A stretch of DNA of 64,000 nucleotides. Origin: Candidatus Gemmiger excrementavium. GTDB taxonomy: Bacteria > Bacillota > Clostridia > Oscillospirales > Ruminococcaceae. The notes below the pieces were generated by a model. That model was not told where the DNA came from. It saw nothing but the letters and a program-made list of their open reading frames with translations, and did not search any database. A program made the translations under genes and the position numbers. The stretch is from contig DXBO01000134.1 of NCBI GenBank assembly GCA_019116485.1, positions 1 to 64,000 of the forward strand, written 5' to 3'. Positions 6,942 to 15,380 of this stretch are shown piece after piece. Positions within the stretch are counted from its first letter, which is position 1. Every line of letters starts with the position of its first letter.

Positions 6942-8324
6942 TCAGCGGTCCACAACAGGGACCGGGTCGTCACAGCGTTTATCCAGGTCGTTCAGGTATT
7001 GTTCGGTCTCCCGCACCACCACGCCGGACAGCAGCAGTACGGCGATCAGGTTGGGTATGGCCATCAGGGCGTTCAGGGTATCGGCCACCGTCCACACCAG
7101 GTTCAGCGCCACCACAGGGGAGATCAGCGCCACCGCCACATACACGATGCGGTAGAAGATCAGGCCTTTTTCACCGGTCAGATACTCCAGGCAGCGCTCG
7201 CCGTAGTAGGACCAGCCCAGCACGGTGGAAAAGGCGAAGGAGATGATGCCCACCACCAGGATCACCGGCCCGATCACCGGAATCTGGTCAAAGGCCAGGG
7301 TGGTCAGGATGCCGCCGTCGGTGATGGCGCCCATGTCGATATCGGGGTTTTTCATGATGCTGGACACCAGCACCAGGCCGGTCATCAGGCAGACCACCAC
7401 GGTGTCCCAGAAAGTGCCGCTGGCGGAAACCAGGGCCTGCCGCACCGGGTTGCGGGTCTGGGCCGCCGCCGCCACAATGGGCGCCGAACCCATGCCGGAC
7501 TCATTGGAAAACAGCCCCCGGGCAATGCCGTACCGCATGGCCAGCATAATGCCGCCGCCGGTCAGGCCGCCTGCCGCGGCCCCCGGCGTAAAAGCCAGCC
7601 GCAGGATGGTGGTCACGGCGGCCCACAGATAGTCATGGTTGTACACCAGAATGGCCAGGCAGCCCAGGATGTAAAAGCCTGCCATAAAGGGGACCAGCTT
7701 TTCGCACACGGTGGAGATGGCCTGGATGCCGCCAAAGATGACCAGCGCCGTCAGGGTGGCCACCACCAGGCCCACCACCCATTCCGGCACGCCCAGGTTG
7801 GCCTTGCACACAGTGGCGATGGCGTTGACCTGGGTGGCGCAGCCGATGCCGAAGGACGCCAGGGAGCCGAACAGGGCAAACAGGACCCCCAGCCATTTCA
7901 GGTGCAGGCCCCGTTCCAGGGCATACATGGCGCCGCCCTGCATGCGGCCATCCTTGGTTTTCACACGGTATTTCACGGCGATGAGGGACTCGGCATATTT
8001 GGTGGCGATGCCGAAGATGCCGGTAAACCAGCACCAGAACACCGCGCCGGGCCCGCCCAGGGCGATGGAGGTGCCCACGCCGATGATGTTGCCGGTGCCG
8101 ATGGTGGAAGCCAGCGCCGTGGTCAGGGTGGCGAACTGAGAAACCTCCCCCTCGGTGTCGGGGTCCGCCGTCACCGACAGGCGGATGGCGGTCAGCAGTT
8201 TGCGCTGGATGCCCTTGGTGCGGACGGTCAGGAACAGATGGGTGCCCAGCAGAAGCAGCATAGTGGGCCAGGCCCACACCCACTGGTTGGTGACGTTGAT
8301 GAAGTTGACGATGGCTTCCGGCAT
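6942..8324 (-). CDS. Amino acid:sodium symporter, AGCS family
   Basis: 460 residues with about eleven membrane segments. The family signature is clear near residue 75 (TTALASTIGTGNIIGVGTSIALGGPGAVFWCW) and in GLFSNESGMGSAPIVAAAAQT, the sodium and substrate site region. Characterised members (AgcS, DagA) import alanine or glycine with sodium, but the exact amino acid cannot be read from the sequence. The gene stands alone, with tandem terminators behind it. A second, more diverged AGCS gene lies at 17136-18527. Substrate differences between the two are not evident from motifs. Confidence 0.9.
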   Translation of the reverse strand: MPEAIVNFINVTNQWVWAWPTMLLLLGTHLFLTVRTKGIQRKLLTAIRLSVTADPDTEGEVSQFATLTTALASTIGTGNIIGVGTSIALGGPGAVFWCWFTGIFGIATKYAESLIAVKYRVKTKDGRMQGGAMYALERGLHLKWLGVLFALFGSLASFGIGCATQVNAIATVCKANLGVPEWVVGLVVATLTALVIFGGIQAISTVCEKLVPFMAGFYILGCLAILVYNHDYLWAAVTTILRLAFTPGAAAGGLTGGGIMLAMRYGIARGLFSNESGMGSAPIVAAAAQTRNPVRQALVSASGTFWDTVVVCLMTGLVLVSSIMKNPDIDMGAITDGGILTTLAFDQIPVIGPVILVVGIISFAFSTVLGWSYYGERCLEYLTGEKGLIFYRIVYVAVALISPVVALNLVWTVADTLNALMAIPNLIAVLLLSGVVVRETEQYLNDLDKRCDDPVPVVDR

Positions 8325-8515
8325 GATCGATTCTCCCCTTGTTCACAGGCCGCCCTGCACGCAAAAAAGCGGCCCGACTGGTATCTTTCTTAATACAGTA
8401 TGATACACCGCCCTTTCCTATCCCGTCAAGTGCGGGGAGCTTTGCGCGGCGGGGCGGTTTGTGGTACAATGGCGGCAGAACCGGCCCGGTTTCTCCGGGC
8501 GGAAAGGGGACCGCC

Positions 8516-9379
8516 ATGTCTGTGAACTATATCCTGACCGGCCGGCCGCTGGGGGGCAAGTCCGCCCTGGCCGCCTGGCTGTGCAGCCGTCTGCCCCGGC
8601 CCGCGGCGGGGGTACGCACGGTCTGCATCGGCCGCTGCGAGGCCGGACCGCTGTTCGGTCTGCAGGATCTGACCACCGGCCGGGTGGAGCCTGTGAACCG
8701 GGCGGAGGGGCGGGGGATAGAATCGCTGCCCGCCGCCTTTGAAAGTTTCGGCTGCCGGGCGCTGCAGGCTGCCCGGGACAGCGCTGCCCCCACTGTACTG
8801 GTGGACGAGTTGGGCTGCGGGGAAGGGGCCTGCCCCGGCTACCTGGCGGCCCTGAACGCCCTGCTGGATGGTCCCGCCACTGTGGTGGCCGTTGCTGCCA
8901 AGGAGGACCGCCCCCACCTGAATGCCCTGCGGGCCCGCCAGGGTGACGTGCAGATCGATCTGGACGACACCACCCCGGAAGCGGTGCGCGCCGCCCTGGC
9001 CCCGGCGCTGCCCGCGCCGCTGCATCCGGGGGTCAGCGTGCGGCTGTACGGGGCGGAAAAATGTTTTGGACCCGGCCCCATGGAACTGCTGGAACGGGTG
9101 GGGCGCACCGGGTCGCTGCACAAAGCGGCGGCGGCCATGGGCATGGCCTATTCCAAAGCGTGGAAACTGCTGGGGGCGCTGGAACAGCAGTGGGGCTTTG
9201 CCATACTGCAGCGCAGCCCCGGCGGGGCCGGGGGCGGCGGTTCGCTGCTGACCCCCGCCGCCTGGGACCTGCTGGATCGCTACCGGGCCCTGCAATGGGA
9301 GACCGCCTGCGCTGCCGACCAGGCTTTTGCCCGACATTTTGCGGATTTTGTTCCTGCGCCCGGCACCAAAGATGAGTAA
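8516..9379 (+). CDS. P-loop NTPase fused to a ModE-type DNA-binding domain
   Basis: 287 residues in two parts. Residues 1 to about 165 are a P-loop NTPase: Walker A GRPLGGKSAL near residue 9 and a Walker B strand TVLVDELGCGE, resembling THEP1/MobB-like nucleotide-binding proteins. From about residue 175 follows a ModE N-terminal winged helix (VRLYGAEKCFGPGPMELLERVGRTGSLHKAAAAMGMAYSKAWKLL, then LLTPAAWDLLDRYRAL). ModE controls molybdate uptake and cofactor genes, but the molybdate-binding MOP domains are absent here. The NTPase may replace them as sensor. The molybdenum hydroxylase cluster starts 1.8 kb downstream. The ATG at 8516 follows GGAAAGGGGA. The longer upstream reading frame has no ribosome binding site. 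Confidence 0.78.
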   Translation: MSVNYILTGRPLGGKSALAAWLCSRLPRPAAGVRTVCIGRCEAGPLFGLQDLTTGRVEPVNRAEGRGIESLPAAFESFGCRALQAARDSAAPTVLVDELGCGEGACPGYLAALNALLDGPATVVAVAAKEDRPHLNALRARQGDVQIDLDDTTPEAVRAALAPALPAPLHPGVSVRLYGAEKCFGPGPMELLERVGRTGSLHKAAAAMGMAYSKAWKLLGALEQQWGFAILQRSPGGAGGGGSLLTPAAWDLLDRYRALQWETACAADQAFARHFADFVPAPGTKDE

Positions 9380-9465
9380 AATGTATAACATCATAAAAAT
9401 ATAACAGATTGTATTGATCTTGCCCGCGGGCTGCTCAGGCACTGTGGTCGATACGACGCAAAAAC

Positions 9466-9490
9466 GCCCCGCCGTCCGGCGGGTTTTTTG
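9466..9490 (+). terminator. Terminator after the NTPase-ModE gene
   Basis: Stem CCCGCC/GGCGGG (9468-9483) followed by TTTTTTG. Confidence 0.85.
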
Positions 9491-9528
9491 TTGTTTTGCC
9501 GTATTTTTCGGCCGGGCGCCGCCAAATA

Positions 9529-9559
9529 TTGACAGAAAACGGTACTCTGCTGCTATAAT
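9529..9559 (+). promoter_or_regulatory. Promoter of the xanthine permease gene
   Basis: Consensus TTGACA (9529-9534) and TATAAT (9554-9559), but with a long spacer of 19 bases, which often makes a promoter dependent on an activator or on DNA twist. Confidence 0.65.
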
Positions 9560-9577
9560 AAAAAGAAGTTTTGTTTC

Positions 9578-9602
9578 GGGCGGGGCGTGGTGCGCCCCGC
9601 CC
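9578..9602 (+). promoter_or_regulatory. GC hairpin in the xanthine permease leader
   Basis: Perfect stem GGGCGGGGCG/CGCCCCGCCC (9578-9587 and 9593-9602) close to the expected transcript start. A second small pairing, CCCC with GGGG (9600-9617), touches the Shine-Dalgarno region GGGGAGAAAGG. There is no T tract, so it is not a simple terminator. It may stabilise the messenger or modulate translation. Confidence 0.4.
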
Positions 9603-9636
9603 CCACCCTGTGAGGGGAGAAAGGCGGCAAAAGTTT

Positions 9637-11076
9637 ATGACAGAGATCAAGACCGGGGTCGGCAGCGGCGTGCCGGCCTACGAGTTCAAGGGCAAACTGG
9701 GCCTGGCCCAGGCCATCCCGCTGGGGCTTCAGCATGTGCTGGCCATGTTTGTGGGCAACCTGACGCCCATTCTTATCATTACCAGCGCCTGTGCGGCGGG
9801 CGGCGGGGCCGAGGAATTTGCCCGGATCCAGGTGGCCCTTTTGCAGAACGCCATGCTGGTGGCGGGTATCGTCACGCTGGTACAGCTGTTCTCGGTGGGG
9901 CCCATCGGCGGCCAGGTGCCCATCATCATGGGCACCAGCTCCGGCTTTATCGGCGTGTTCCAGAGCGTCAACCAGATCATGGGCGGCGGCATCCTCAGCT
10001 ACGGCGCCATCATGGGCGCGTCCATCGTGGGCGGCTTGTTTGAGACGGTGCTGGGCGCCTTCCTCAAACCGCTGCGGCGGTTTTTCCCGGCGGTGGTCAC
10101 CGGCACCGTGGTCATGTCCATCGGCCTGTCCCTCATCAGCGTGGGCGTGGGGTCTTTCGGCGGCGGCACCTCGGCGCCGGACTACGGTTCGCTGGAAAAT
10201 CTGCTCATCGCCCTGGTGGTCATGATCATCATCCTGGTGTTCAAGCATGGCACCAAAGGGCTGGCCAGTTCCTCCTGCATCCTCATCGGCATCGTCTGCG
10301 GCTATATCATCTGTGCGCTGCTGCCGTTGTTCCTCTCTCCCACCGGCGTTACCGCCGACGGGGTGGAATATACCAAGGCCTGGGTGCTCAACTGGAACAA
10401 GGTGGCGGAGGCCTCCTGGTTCGCGGTGCCCCAGCTGCTGCCTGTCAAGCCGGTGTTTGACCTGCGGGCCATCCTGCCGGTGGGGGTTATGTTCATCGTC
10501 ACCGCTGTGGAAACGGTGGGCGATATCTCCGGCGTGACCGAGGGCGGCATGGACCGGGAAGCCACCGACAAGGAACTGTCCGGCGGCATTATCTGTGACG
10601 GCCTGGGTTCCAGCTTCGCGGCACTGTTCGGCGTGCTGCCCAACACCAGCTTCAGCCAGAATGTGGGTCTGGTCACCATGACCAAGATCGTCAACCGCAC
10701 GGCCCTGGCCTGCGGTGCCATCTTCCTGGTATTGTGCGGCCTGCTGCCCAAACTGGCGGCGCTGGTCTCCATCATGCCCCAGAGCGTGCTGGGCGGCGCG
10801 GCGGTCATCATGTTCTCCTCCATCGTCATGAGCGGCATCCAGCTCATCACCAGCGAAAAACTCACCCCCCGCAACATGACCATCGTCTCGGTGGCGCTGG
10901 GCCTGGGCTACGGCATGGGCTCCAACACTGCGGTGCTGGCGGGCCTGCCCCAGCTGGTGCAGCTGATCTTCGGCGGTTCCGGCATTGTGCCGGCGGCGCT
11001 GGTAGCTATCCTGCTCAATGTGCTTATGCCCAAAGACGAACCGGAAACGATTGCACAAAACACCGAAAAAGCGTAA
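9637..11076 (+). CDS. Uracil/xanthine permease (NCS2 family), probable xanthine permease
   Basis: 479 residues with about fourteen hydrophobic segments. NCS2 hallmarks are GLAQAIPLGLQHVLAMF at the start, PIIMGTSSGFIGVFQ, the signature SVGVGSFGGG, the substrate-site segment VTAVETVGDISGVTEGGM with its conserved Glu, and GVLPNTSFSQNVGLV. The NTSFSQN type of motif is typical of xanthine and urate permeases rather than uracil permeases. It would import xanthine or another oxidised purine with a cation. Its neighbours, a xanthine dehydrogenase-type enzyme just downstream and guanine deaminase at 19.5 kb, support a purine role. It has its own promoter and terminator, so it is not cotranscribed with the dehydrogenase. 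Confidence 0.88.
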   Translation: MTEIKTGVGSGVPAYEFKGKLGLAQAIPLGLQHVLAMFVGNLTPILIITSACAAGGGAEEFARIQVALLQNAMLVAGIVTLVQLFSVGPIGGQVPIIMGTSSGFIGVFQSVNQIMGGGILSYGAIMGASIVGGLFETVLGAFLKPLRRFFPAVVTGTVVMSIGLSLISVGVGSFGGGTSAPDYGSLENLLIALVVMIIILVFKHGTKGLASSSCILIGIVCGYIICALLPLFLSPTGVTADGVEYTKAWVLNWNKVAEASWFAVPQLLPVKPVFDLRAILPVGVMFIVTAVETVGDISGVTEGGMDREATDKELSGGIICDGLGSSFAALFGVLPNTSFSQNVGLVTMTKIVNRTALACGAIFLVLCGLLPKLAALVSIMPQSVLGGAAVIMFSSIVMSGIQLITSEKLTPRNMTIVSVALGLGYGMGSNTAVLAGLPQLVQLIFGGSGIVPAALVAILLNVLMPKDEPETIAQNTEKA

Positions 11077-11093
11077 AATTTTATGCTTTTTTC

Positions 11094-11120
11094 GCCCCGC
11101 CGCCCCGGCGGGGCTTTTTC
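11094..11120 (+). terminator. Terminator after the xanthine permease gene
   Basis: Stem GCCCCGCCG/CGGCGGGGC followed by TTTTTCTTTG. A weaker AT-rich stem ending in TTTTTT (11071-11093) lies just before it. Confidence 0.85.
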
Positions 11121-11185
11121 TTTGCGTCGTTCCATGGTATACTGGGGGCAAATAAGCAACTTATTGGTGAACGGAGGTACCCACC

Positions 11186-11977
11186 TTGCTGACAATCAAG
11201 CGATATGTGCGGCCCCAGACTCTGGAGGAAGCCTACACCCTGTGCCAGAAACGGGCCAACGTGGTGCTGGGCGGAATGCTGTGGCTGAAAATGCAGGACC
11301 GCACGGTGGACACAGCCATTGATCTGTGCGATCTGGGGCTGGACACCATTGAGGAAACCCCCGAGGCGTTCCGCATCGGGGCCATGGTGCCCTTGCGCAC
11401 CCTGGAACAGCACCCCGGCCTGGCCGCCCTGACCCATGGCGCCATGGCCCGCAGTGTGGAACATATTGTGGGCGTGCAGTTCCGCAATCTGGCCACCGTG
11501 GGCGGCAGCCTCTATGGCCGTTTTGGTTTTTCCGACGTGCTGACCTTGCTGCTGGCCCTGGACGCTGTGGTGGAACTGCACCACGGCGGCGCGGTGCCCC
11601 TGGCGGACTATGCCGCGGCCCCCTATGAGCGGGACATCCTGACCCATGTGGTCATCCCCAAACAGCCGGGGGCGGTGGCTTATCAGAGCCAGCGCAACAT
11701 TTCCACCGATTTCCCGGTACTTACCTGCGCTGTGGCGCTGCGGGCGGACGGTGTGCGCTGTGCCGTCGGTGCCCGCCCCATGAAAGCCCGGTTGTATCAG
11801 GGGGACCCGGCTCTGCTGGCCGGGGGCATCACCCCGGAAAGCGCTGCTGCCTTTGCCGTAAGCATCGCTGCCGAAGCTGCTTTCGGCAGCAATTCCCGCG
11901 CCGGGGCGGACTACCGCCGCGCCATCTGCAAGGTGCTGGTGCGCCGCGCCCTGCTTGCCTGTAAGGAGGATGCCTGA
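11186..11977 (+). CDS. xdhB: Molybdenum hydroxylase FAD-binding subunit (xanthine dehydrogenase type)
   Basis: 263 residues, close to the 270-300 of the CoxM/XdhB family. The N-terminal FAD domain starts IKRYVRPQTLEEAYTLCQKRANVVLGGMLWLKMQDR. The second motif is VQFRNLATVGGSLYGRFGFSDVLTLLLALDA, equivalent to the usual GNIGGNI...D flavin loop but diverged, so FAD binding is probable rather than certain. The C-terminal CO-dehydrogenase flavoprotein domain follows. It passes electrons from the iron-sulfur subunit to an acceptor in the cytoplasm. The start is TTG at 11186, 8 bases after GGAGG. The stop overlaps the next start, so subunits are translationally coupled. Confidence 0.85.
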   Translation: MLTIKRYVRPQTLEEAYTLCQKRANVVLGGMLWLKMQDRTVDTAIDLCDLGLDTIEETPEAFRIGAMVPLRTLEQHPGLAALTHGAMARSVEHIVGVQFRNLATVGGSLYGRFGFSDVLTLLLALDAVVELHHGGAVPLADYAAAPYERDILTHVVIPKQPGAVAYQSQRNISTDFPVLTCAVALRADGVRCAVGARPMKARLYQGDPALLAGGITPESAAAFAVSIAAEAAFGSNSRAGADYRRAICKVLVRRALLACKEDA

Positions 11978-12444
11978 TGGAGATTCAACTCAAACTCAAT
12001 GGCCGCCCGGTGCAGGCCAGCGTGGAGGCCGACACCCTGCTCATCGACTTTGTGCGGGCCCACGGCTGTGCCAGCGTCAAGCGCGGGTGCGAGACTGCCA
12101 ACTGCGGCCTGTGCACCGTGCTGCTGGATGGTAAACCGGTACTCTCCTGCTCAGTGCTGGCGGCCCGGGCCGCCGGGCACGAGGTGCAGACCCTGGAAGG
12201 GCTGCAGCAGGAAGCCCAGGAATTTGTGGCCTTTATCGCCGACCAGGGGGCCGAGCAGTGCGGTTTCTGCAACCCCGGCTATGTGATGAACACTATCGCC
12301 CTGCTGCGGGAGAATCCCGACCCCACCGACGACGAAATCCGCGCCTATCTGGCGGGCAACCTCTGCCGCTGCTCGGGGTACGAGGGGCAGCTGCGGGGAA
12401 TCCGGGCTTTTCTGAACGCCCGCAACGGGAAGGAGGGAAAGTGA
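11977..12444 (+). CDS. xdhC: Molybdenum hydroxylase 2Fe-2S subunit (xanthine dehydrogenase type)
   Basis: 155 residues, standard size. The plant-type ferredoxin cluster uses Cys38, Cys43, Cys46 (CETANCGLC) and Cys58. The second, helical cluster uses CGFC (EQCGFCNPG) and CRC (GNLCRCSGY). Both are complete. The subunit carries electrons from the molybdenum centre to the FAD subunit. Its start overlaps the stop of the FAD subunit by one base (TGATG), and the large subunit follows after one base. The symbol follows E. coli usage, where XdhC is the iron-sulfur subunit. It is not the sulfur-insertion factor given that name in other bacteria. Confidence 0.92.
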   Translation: MEIQLKLNGRPVQASVEADTLLIDFVRAHGCASVKRGCETANCGLCTVLLDGKPVLSCSVLAARAAGHEVQTLEGLQQEAQEFVAFIADQGAEQCGFCNPGYVMNTIALLRENPDPTDDEIRAYLAGNLCRCSGYEGQLRGIRAFLNARNGKEGK

Positions 12445-12445
12445 C

Positions 12446-14740
12446 ATGGCCGAACTGAAAACCGTGGGCAAGCCCGCCCGCAAAAAGGACGCCATGAACC
12501 TGCTGCTGGGCAAGCCAGCCTTTGTGGAGGATGTCACCCCCCGGGACTGCCTGGTGGTAAAGATTCTGCGCAGTCCCCACGCCCATGCGCTGATCCGTTC
12601 CATCAACACCGATATTGCTATGAAGGTCCCCGGCATGGTGGCCATTTATACCTATAAAGATGTGCCCAACAAGCGGTTTACCACCGCCGGGCAGACCTAC
12701 CCGGAACCCTCCCCCCATGATCGGCTGATTCTCGATCAGCGGGTGCGCTTTGTGGGGGACGCCGTGGCGATCCTGGCCGGGGAGACCGAAAAGGCTGTGC
12801 GCAAGGCCATGAAGCTCATCAAGGTGGACTACGAGGTATTGCCTGCTGTGCTGGACCCTCACACCGCCAAGGACAACCCCGTCCTCGTCCACCCCGAGGA
12901 CAACTGGGAAGCCCTGTGCCCGGTGGGGGCCGACAATCAACGCAACCTCTGCGCCAGTGAGACCTGCGCCGACGGCGATGTGGAGACCGTGCTGGCCGAC
13001 TGCGACGTGGTCATCGACCATGTGTGGCATACCAAGCCCTGCCAGCAGGCCATGATGGAGACCTTCCGCACCTATACCGAGATCGACCCCTTCGGGCGGC
13101 TGCATGTCATCAGCTCCACCCAGATCGTCTTCCATGTGCGGCGCATCCTGGCCCTGGCGCTGGACATCCCCAAATCCAAAATCCATGTGGAAAAACCCCG
13201 CATCGGCGGTGGCTTCGGCGCCAAGCAGAGCGTCGTGGCGGAAATTTACCCCGCCTTTGTCACTTGGAAGACCGGCCGCCCCGCCCGCCTGGTCTACACC
13301 CGGCAGGAATGCCAGATCGCGGGCAGCCCCCGGCACGAGATGGAAGTCCATGTGCGGCTGGGCGCCGACAACAGCGGCAAAATCCGTGCGCTGGACGTGT
13401 TCACTCTGTCCAACACCGGCGCCTACAGCGAGCATGGCCCCACCACAGTGGGCCTGTCGGGGCACAAGTCCATCCCGCTGTATACCGGCGGGCTGGAGGC
13501 TTTCCGTTTCGGCTACGATGTGGTCTACACCAACGTGCAGGCTGCCGGTGCCTACCGCGGCTACGGCGCTACCCAGGGCATCTTTGCGGTGGAAAGCGCC
13601 GTCAATGAGCTGGCGGACCGGCTGGGCGTCGACCCGGTGAAACTGCGGGAACAGAACATGGTGCGGCAGGGCATGACTATGCCCGCCTACTACAACGAAC
13701 CCGCCAACGCCTGCGCCCTGGACCGCTGCATGGCCCGCTGCAAAGAAATTTTCGACTGGGACGCCAAATTCCCCGTGCGGGATATGGGCAACGGCAAAGT
13801 GCGCGCCGCCGGTGTGGCCATGGCCATGCAGGGGTCGGGCATCTCCGGCGTGGATGTGGGCTCCGCCACCGTCAAACTCAGCGACGACGGCTTCTACAAC
13901 CTGACCATCGGCGCCGCCGACATGGGCACCGGCTGCGATACCATTCTGGCCCAGATGGTGGCCGAGTGCATGGACTGCGACCTGGACAACGTGGCGGTGT
14001 TCGGCGCCGACTCCGACGCCTCGCCCTACGACTCCGGCTCCTACGCCTCTTCCACCACCTATGTCACCGGCAAAGCGGTGGAAAAGGCCTGCACCCAGCT
14101 CAAAGAGCAACTGTGCGCCCTGGCCGCTGACGCCCTGGGCTGTGAGCCGGGGGATGTGGAATTTGCAGGCAAGGCGGTACGCTGCCTGGATGGCAGGGGA
14201 GAGATCAGCCTGGCCGACCTGGCCGTCAAATCCCAGTGCGCCAACACCACGGCGGTGCAGGCTACCGCCAGCCATTCCTCGCCCATTTCGCCGCCGCCTT
14301 TCATGGTGGGCATGGCCGAAATTGAACTGGACAAGGAAACCGGCAGCGTCACCGTGCTGGATTACAAGGCCGTGGTGGACTGCGGTACACCGGTCAACCC
14401 CAACCTGGCCCGCATCCAGACAGAGGGCGGCATCGTCCAGGGCATCGGTATGGCACTGTTTGAGGATGTGACCTACGATGCAAAGGGCCGTATCATCGAG
14501 GATTCCCTCATGCAGTACAAAATTCCCACCCGGCTGGACATGGGGCACCTGCAGGTGGAGTTTGAGTCCAGCTATGAGCCCACGGGTCCCTTCGGCGCCA
14601 AGTCTATCGGAGAGATCGTCATCAACACCCCGTCCCCGGCCATCGCCCAGGCGGTGTTCCGGGCCACCGGGTTGTGGTTCCGGGAACTGCCCATCACGCC
14701 GGAGAAAATCCTCATGGGCCTGCAGGCTAAAGGGAAATGA
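12446..14740 (+). CDS. xdhA: Molybdenum hydroxylase large (molybdopterin-binding) subunit, xanthine dehydrogenase type
   Basis: 764 residues, full length. The N-terminal Ald_Xan_dh domain (residues about 15-125: LRSPHAHALIRSI, VRFVGDAVAILAGETEKAVRKA) precedes the Mo-cofactor domain with IGGGFGAKQ, AAGAYRGYGATQG and GAADMGTGCDTILAQ. The catalytic glutamate is Glu723 in PFGAKSIGE. Together these make a molybdenum (or selenium-dependent molybdenum) hydroxylase acting on a purine or other N-heterocycle. Xanthine dehydrogenase is favoured by the permease upstream and guanine deaminase downstream. The YqeB/YqeC/SelD genes that mark selenium-dependent hydroxylases are not in this window, so that question stays open. 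MocA is coupled by a four-base overlap (ATGA). Confidence 0.88.
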   Translation: MAELKTVGKPARKKDAMNLLLGKPAFVEDVTPRDCLVVKILRSPHAHALIRSINTDIAMKVPGMVAIYTYKDVPNKRFTTAGQTYPEPSPHDRLILDQRVRFVGDAVAILAGETEKAVRKAMKLIKVDYEVLPAVLDPHTAKDNPVLVHPEDNWEALCPVGADNQRNLCASETCADGDVETVLADCDVVIDHVWHTKPCQQAMMETFRTYTEIDPFGRLHVISSTQIVFHVRRILALALDIPKSKIHVEKPRIGGGFGAKQSVVAEIYPAFVTWKTGRPARLVYTRQECQIAGSPRHEMEVHVRLGADNSGKIRALDVFTLSNTGAYSEHGPTTVGLSGHKSIPLYTGGLEAFRFGYDVVYTNVQAAGAYRGYGATQGIFAVESAVNELADRLGVDPVKLREQNMVRQGMTMPAYYNEPANACALDRCMARCKEIFDWDAKFPVRDMGNGKVRAAGVAMAMQGSGISGVDVGSATVKLSDDGFYNLTIGAADMGTGCDTILAQMVAECMDCDLDNVAVFGADSDASPYDSGSYASSTTYVTGKAVEKACTQLKEQLCALAADALGCEPGDVEFAGKAVRCLDGRGEISLADLAVKSQCANTTAVQATASHSSPISPPPFMVGMAEIELDKETGSVTVLDYKAVVDCGTPVNPNLARIQTEGGIVQGIGMALFEDVTYDAKGRIIEDSLMQYKIPTRLDMGHLQVEFESSYEPTGPFGAKSIGEIVINTPSPAIAQAVFRATGLWFRELPITPEKILMGLQAKGK

Positions 14741-15309
14741 CCCATATGATCTATCTGGCGGCGGGGGCGTCCCGCCGGTTCGGCGCCGACAAACTGCTGG
14801 CAGAATATAACGGGAAACCGCTGTTTTTGCACGGCCTGCAAACGCTGGCCGCCGCCTGCGCCGGGCGCACCGACGCCCGGCTGTGGGTGGTCACCAATAC
14901 CCCGGCCATCGCCGGAGCCGCCCGGACCCTGGGCGCCGGGGCGGTGCCCAGCCCCCACAGTGAACAGGGGCAGAGCTACAGCATCCGTGCCGGGCTGGAC
15001 GCGGCGGCACCGCTGGAAGCGGGGGATTTCCTGCTGTTTGCGGTGGCCGACCAGCCTCGTCTGCGCCCCCAAACGGTGGGCCGCTTTCTGGACCTGGCTG
15101 TGCCAGGCACCTGGGCCGCCACAGCGGTGTGCGGTGACCGGGTGGGCAACCCGGGGCTGTTCTGTGCGGCGCTGGCCCCGGAACTGCGGGCTCTGCAGGG
15201 GGACCGGGGTGGCCGGGCTGTGCTGAACCGCCGCCCGGACCGGCTGCTGCGGGTGCCCTGTGCTCCCGAGGAACTGCAGGACATCGACACCCCCGCCGAC
15301 CTGCCGTAA
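14737..15309 (+). CDS. mocA: MocA-like molybdenum cofactor cytidylyltransferase
   Basis: 190 residues, MobA-like NTP transferase fold. The N-terminal nucleotide motif is LAAGASRRFGADKLLAEYNGKPL (LAAGxSxRxGxxK). The metal-binding motif is FAVADQPRLRP, in which the AxADQP form fits the CTP-specific MocA rather than the GTP-specific MobA. GNPGLF and RAVLNR are the other family blocks. MocA makes molybdopterin cytosine dinucleotide, the cofactor form used by bacterial xanthine dehydrogenase-type enzymes. The gene starts inside the stop of xdhA (ATGA), so the enzyme and its cofactor finisher are made together. A start at 14746 is also possible. It ends at a terminator shared with degV. Confidence 0.85.
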   Translation: MTHMIYLAAGASRRFGADKLLAEYNGKPLFLHGLQTLAAACAGRTDARLWVVTNTPAIAGAARTLGAGAVPSPHSEQGQSYSIRAGLDAAAPLEAGDFLLFAVADQPRLRPQTVGRFLDLAVPGTWAATAVCGDRVGNPGLFCAALAPELRALQGDRGGRAVLNRRPDRLLRVPCAPEELQDIDTPADLP

Positions 15310-15320
15310 AGATAAACAAA

Positions 15321-15357
15321 ACCGCCCCGCATCGCAGTAAAACGATGCGGGGCGGTA
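15321..15357. terminator. Bidirectional terminator between mocA and degV
   Basis: Perfect arms ACCGCCCCGCATCG/CGATGCGGGGCGGT (15321-15334 and 15343-15356). The plus side continues AATTTTA and the minus side TTTTGTTTATC, suiting both convergent genes. Confidence 0.85.
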
Positions 15358-15380
15358 ATTTTACAGGGAAAAAAGAACTC

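Noticed and set aside
9560-9636. Guanine/xanthine riboswitch in front of the permease gene
   Set aside because: The leader is too short and none of the conserved purine-aptamer junction or loop sequences is visible.
12293-14548. A 751-codon open frame on the minus strand opposite the xanthine dehydrogenase large subunit
   Set aside because: Same GC effect. No ribosome site or family resemblance, while the plus strand has all catalytic motifs.
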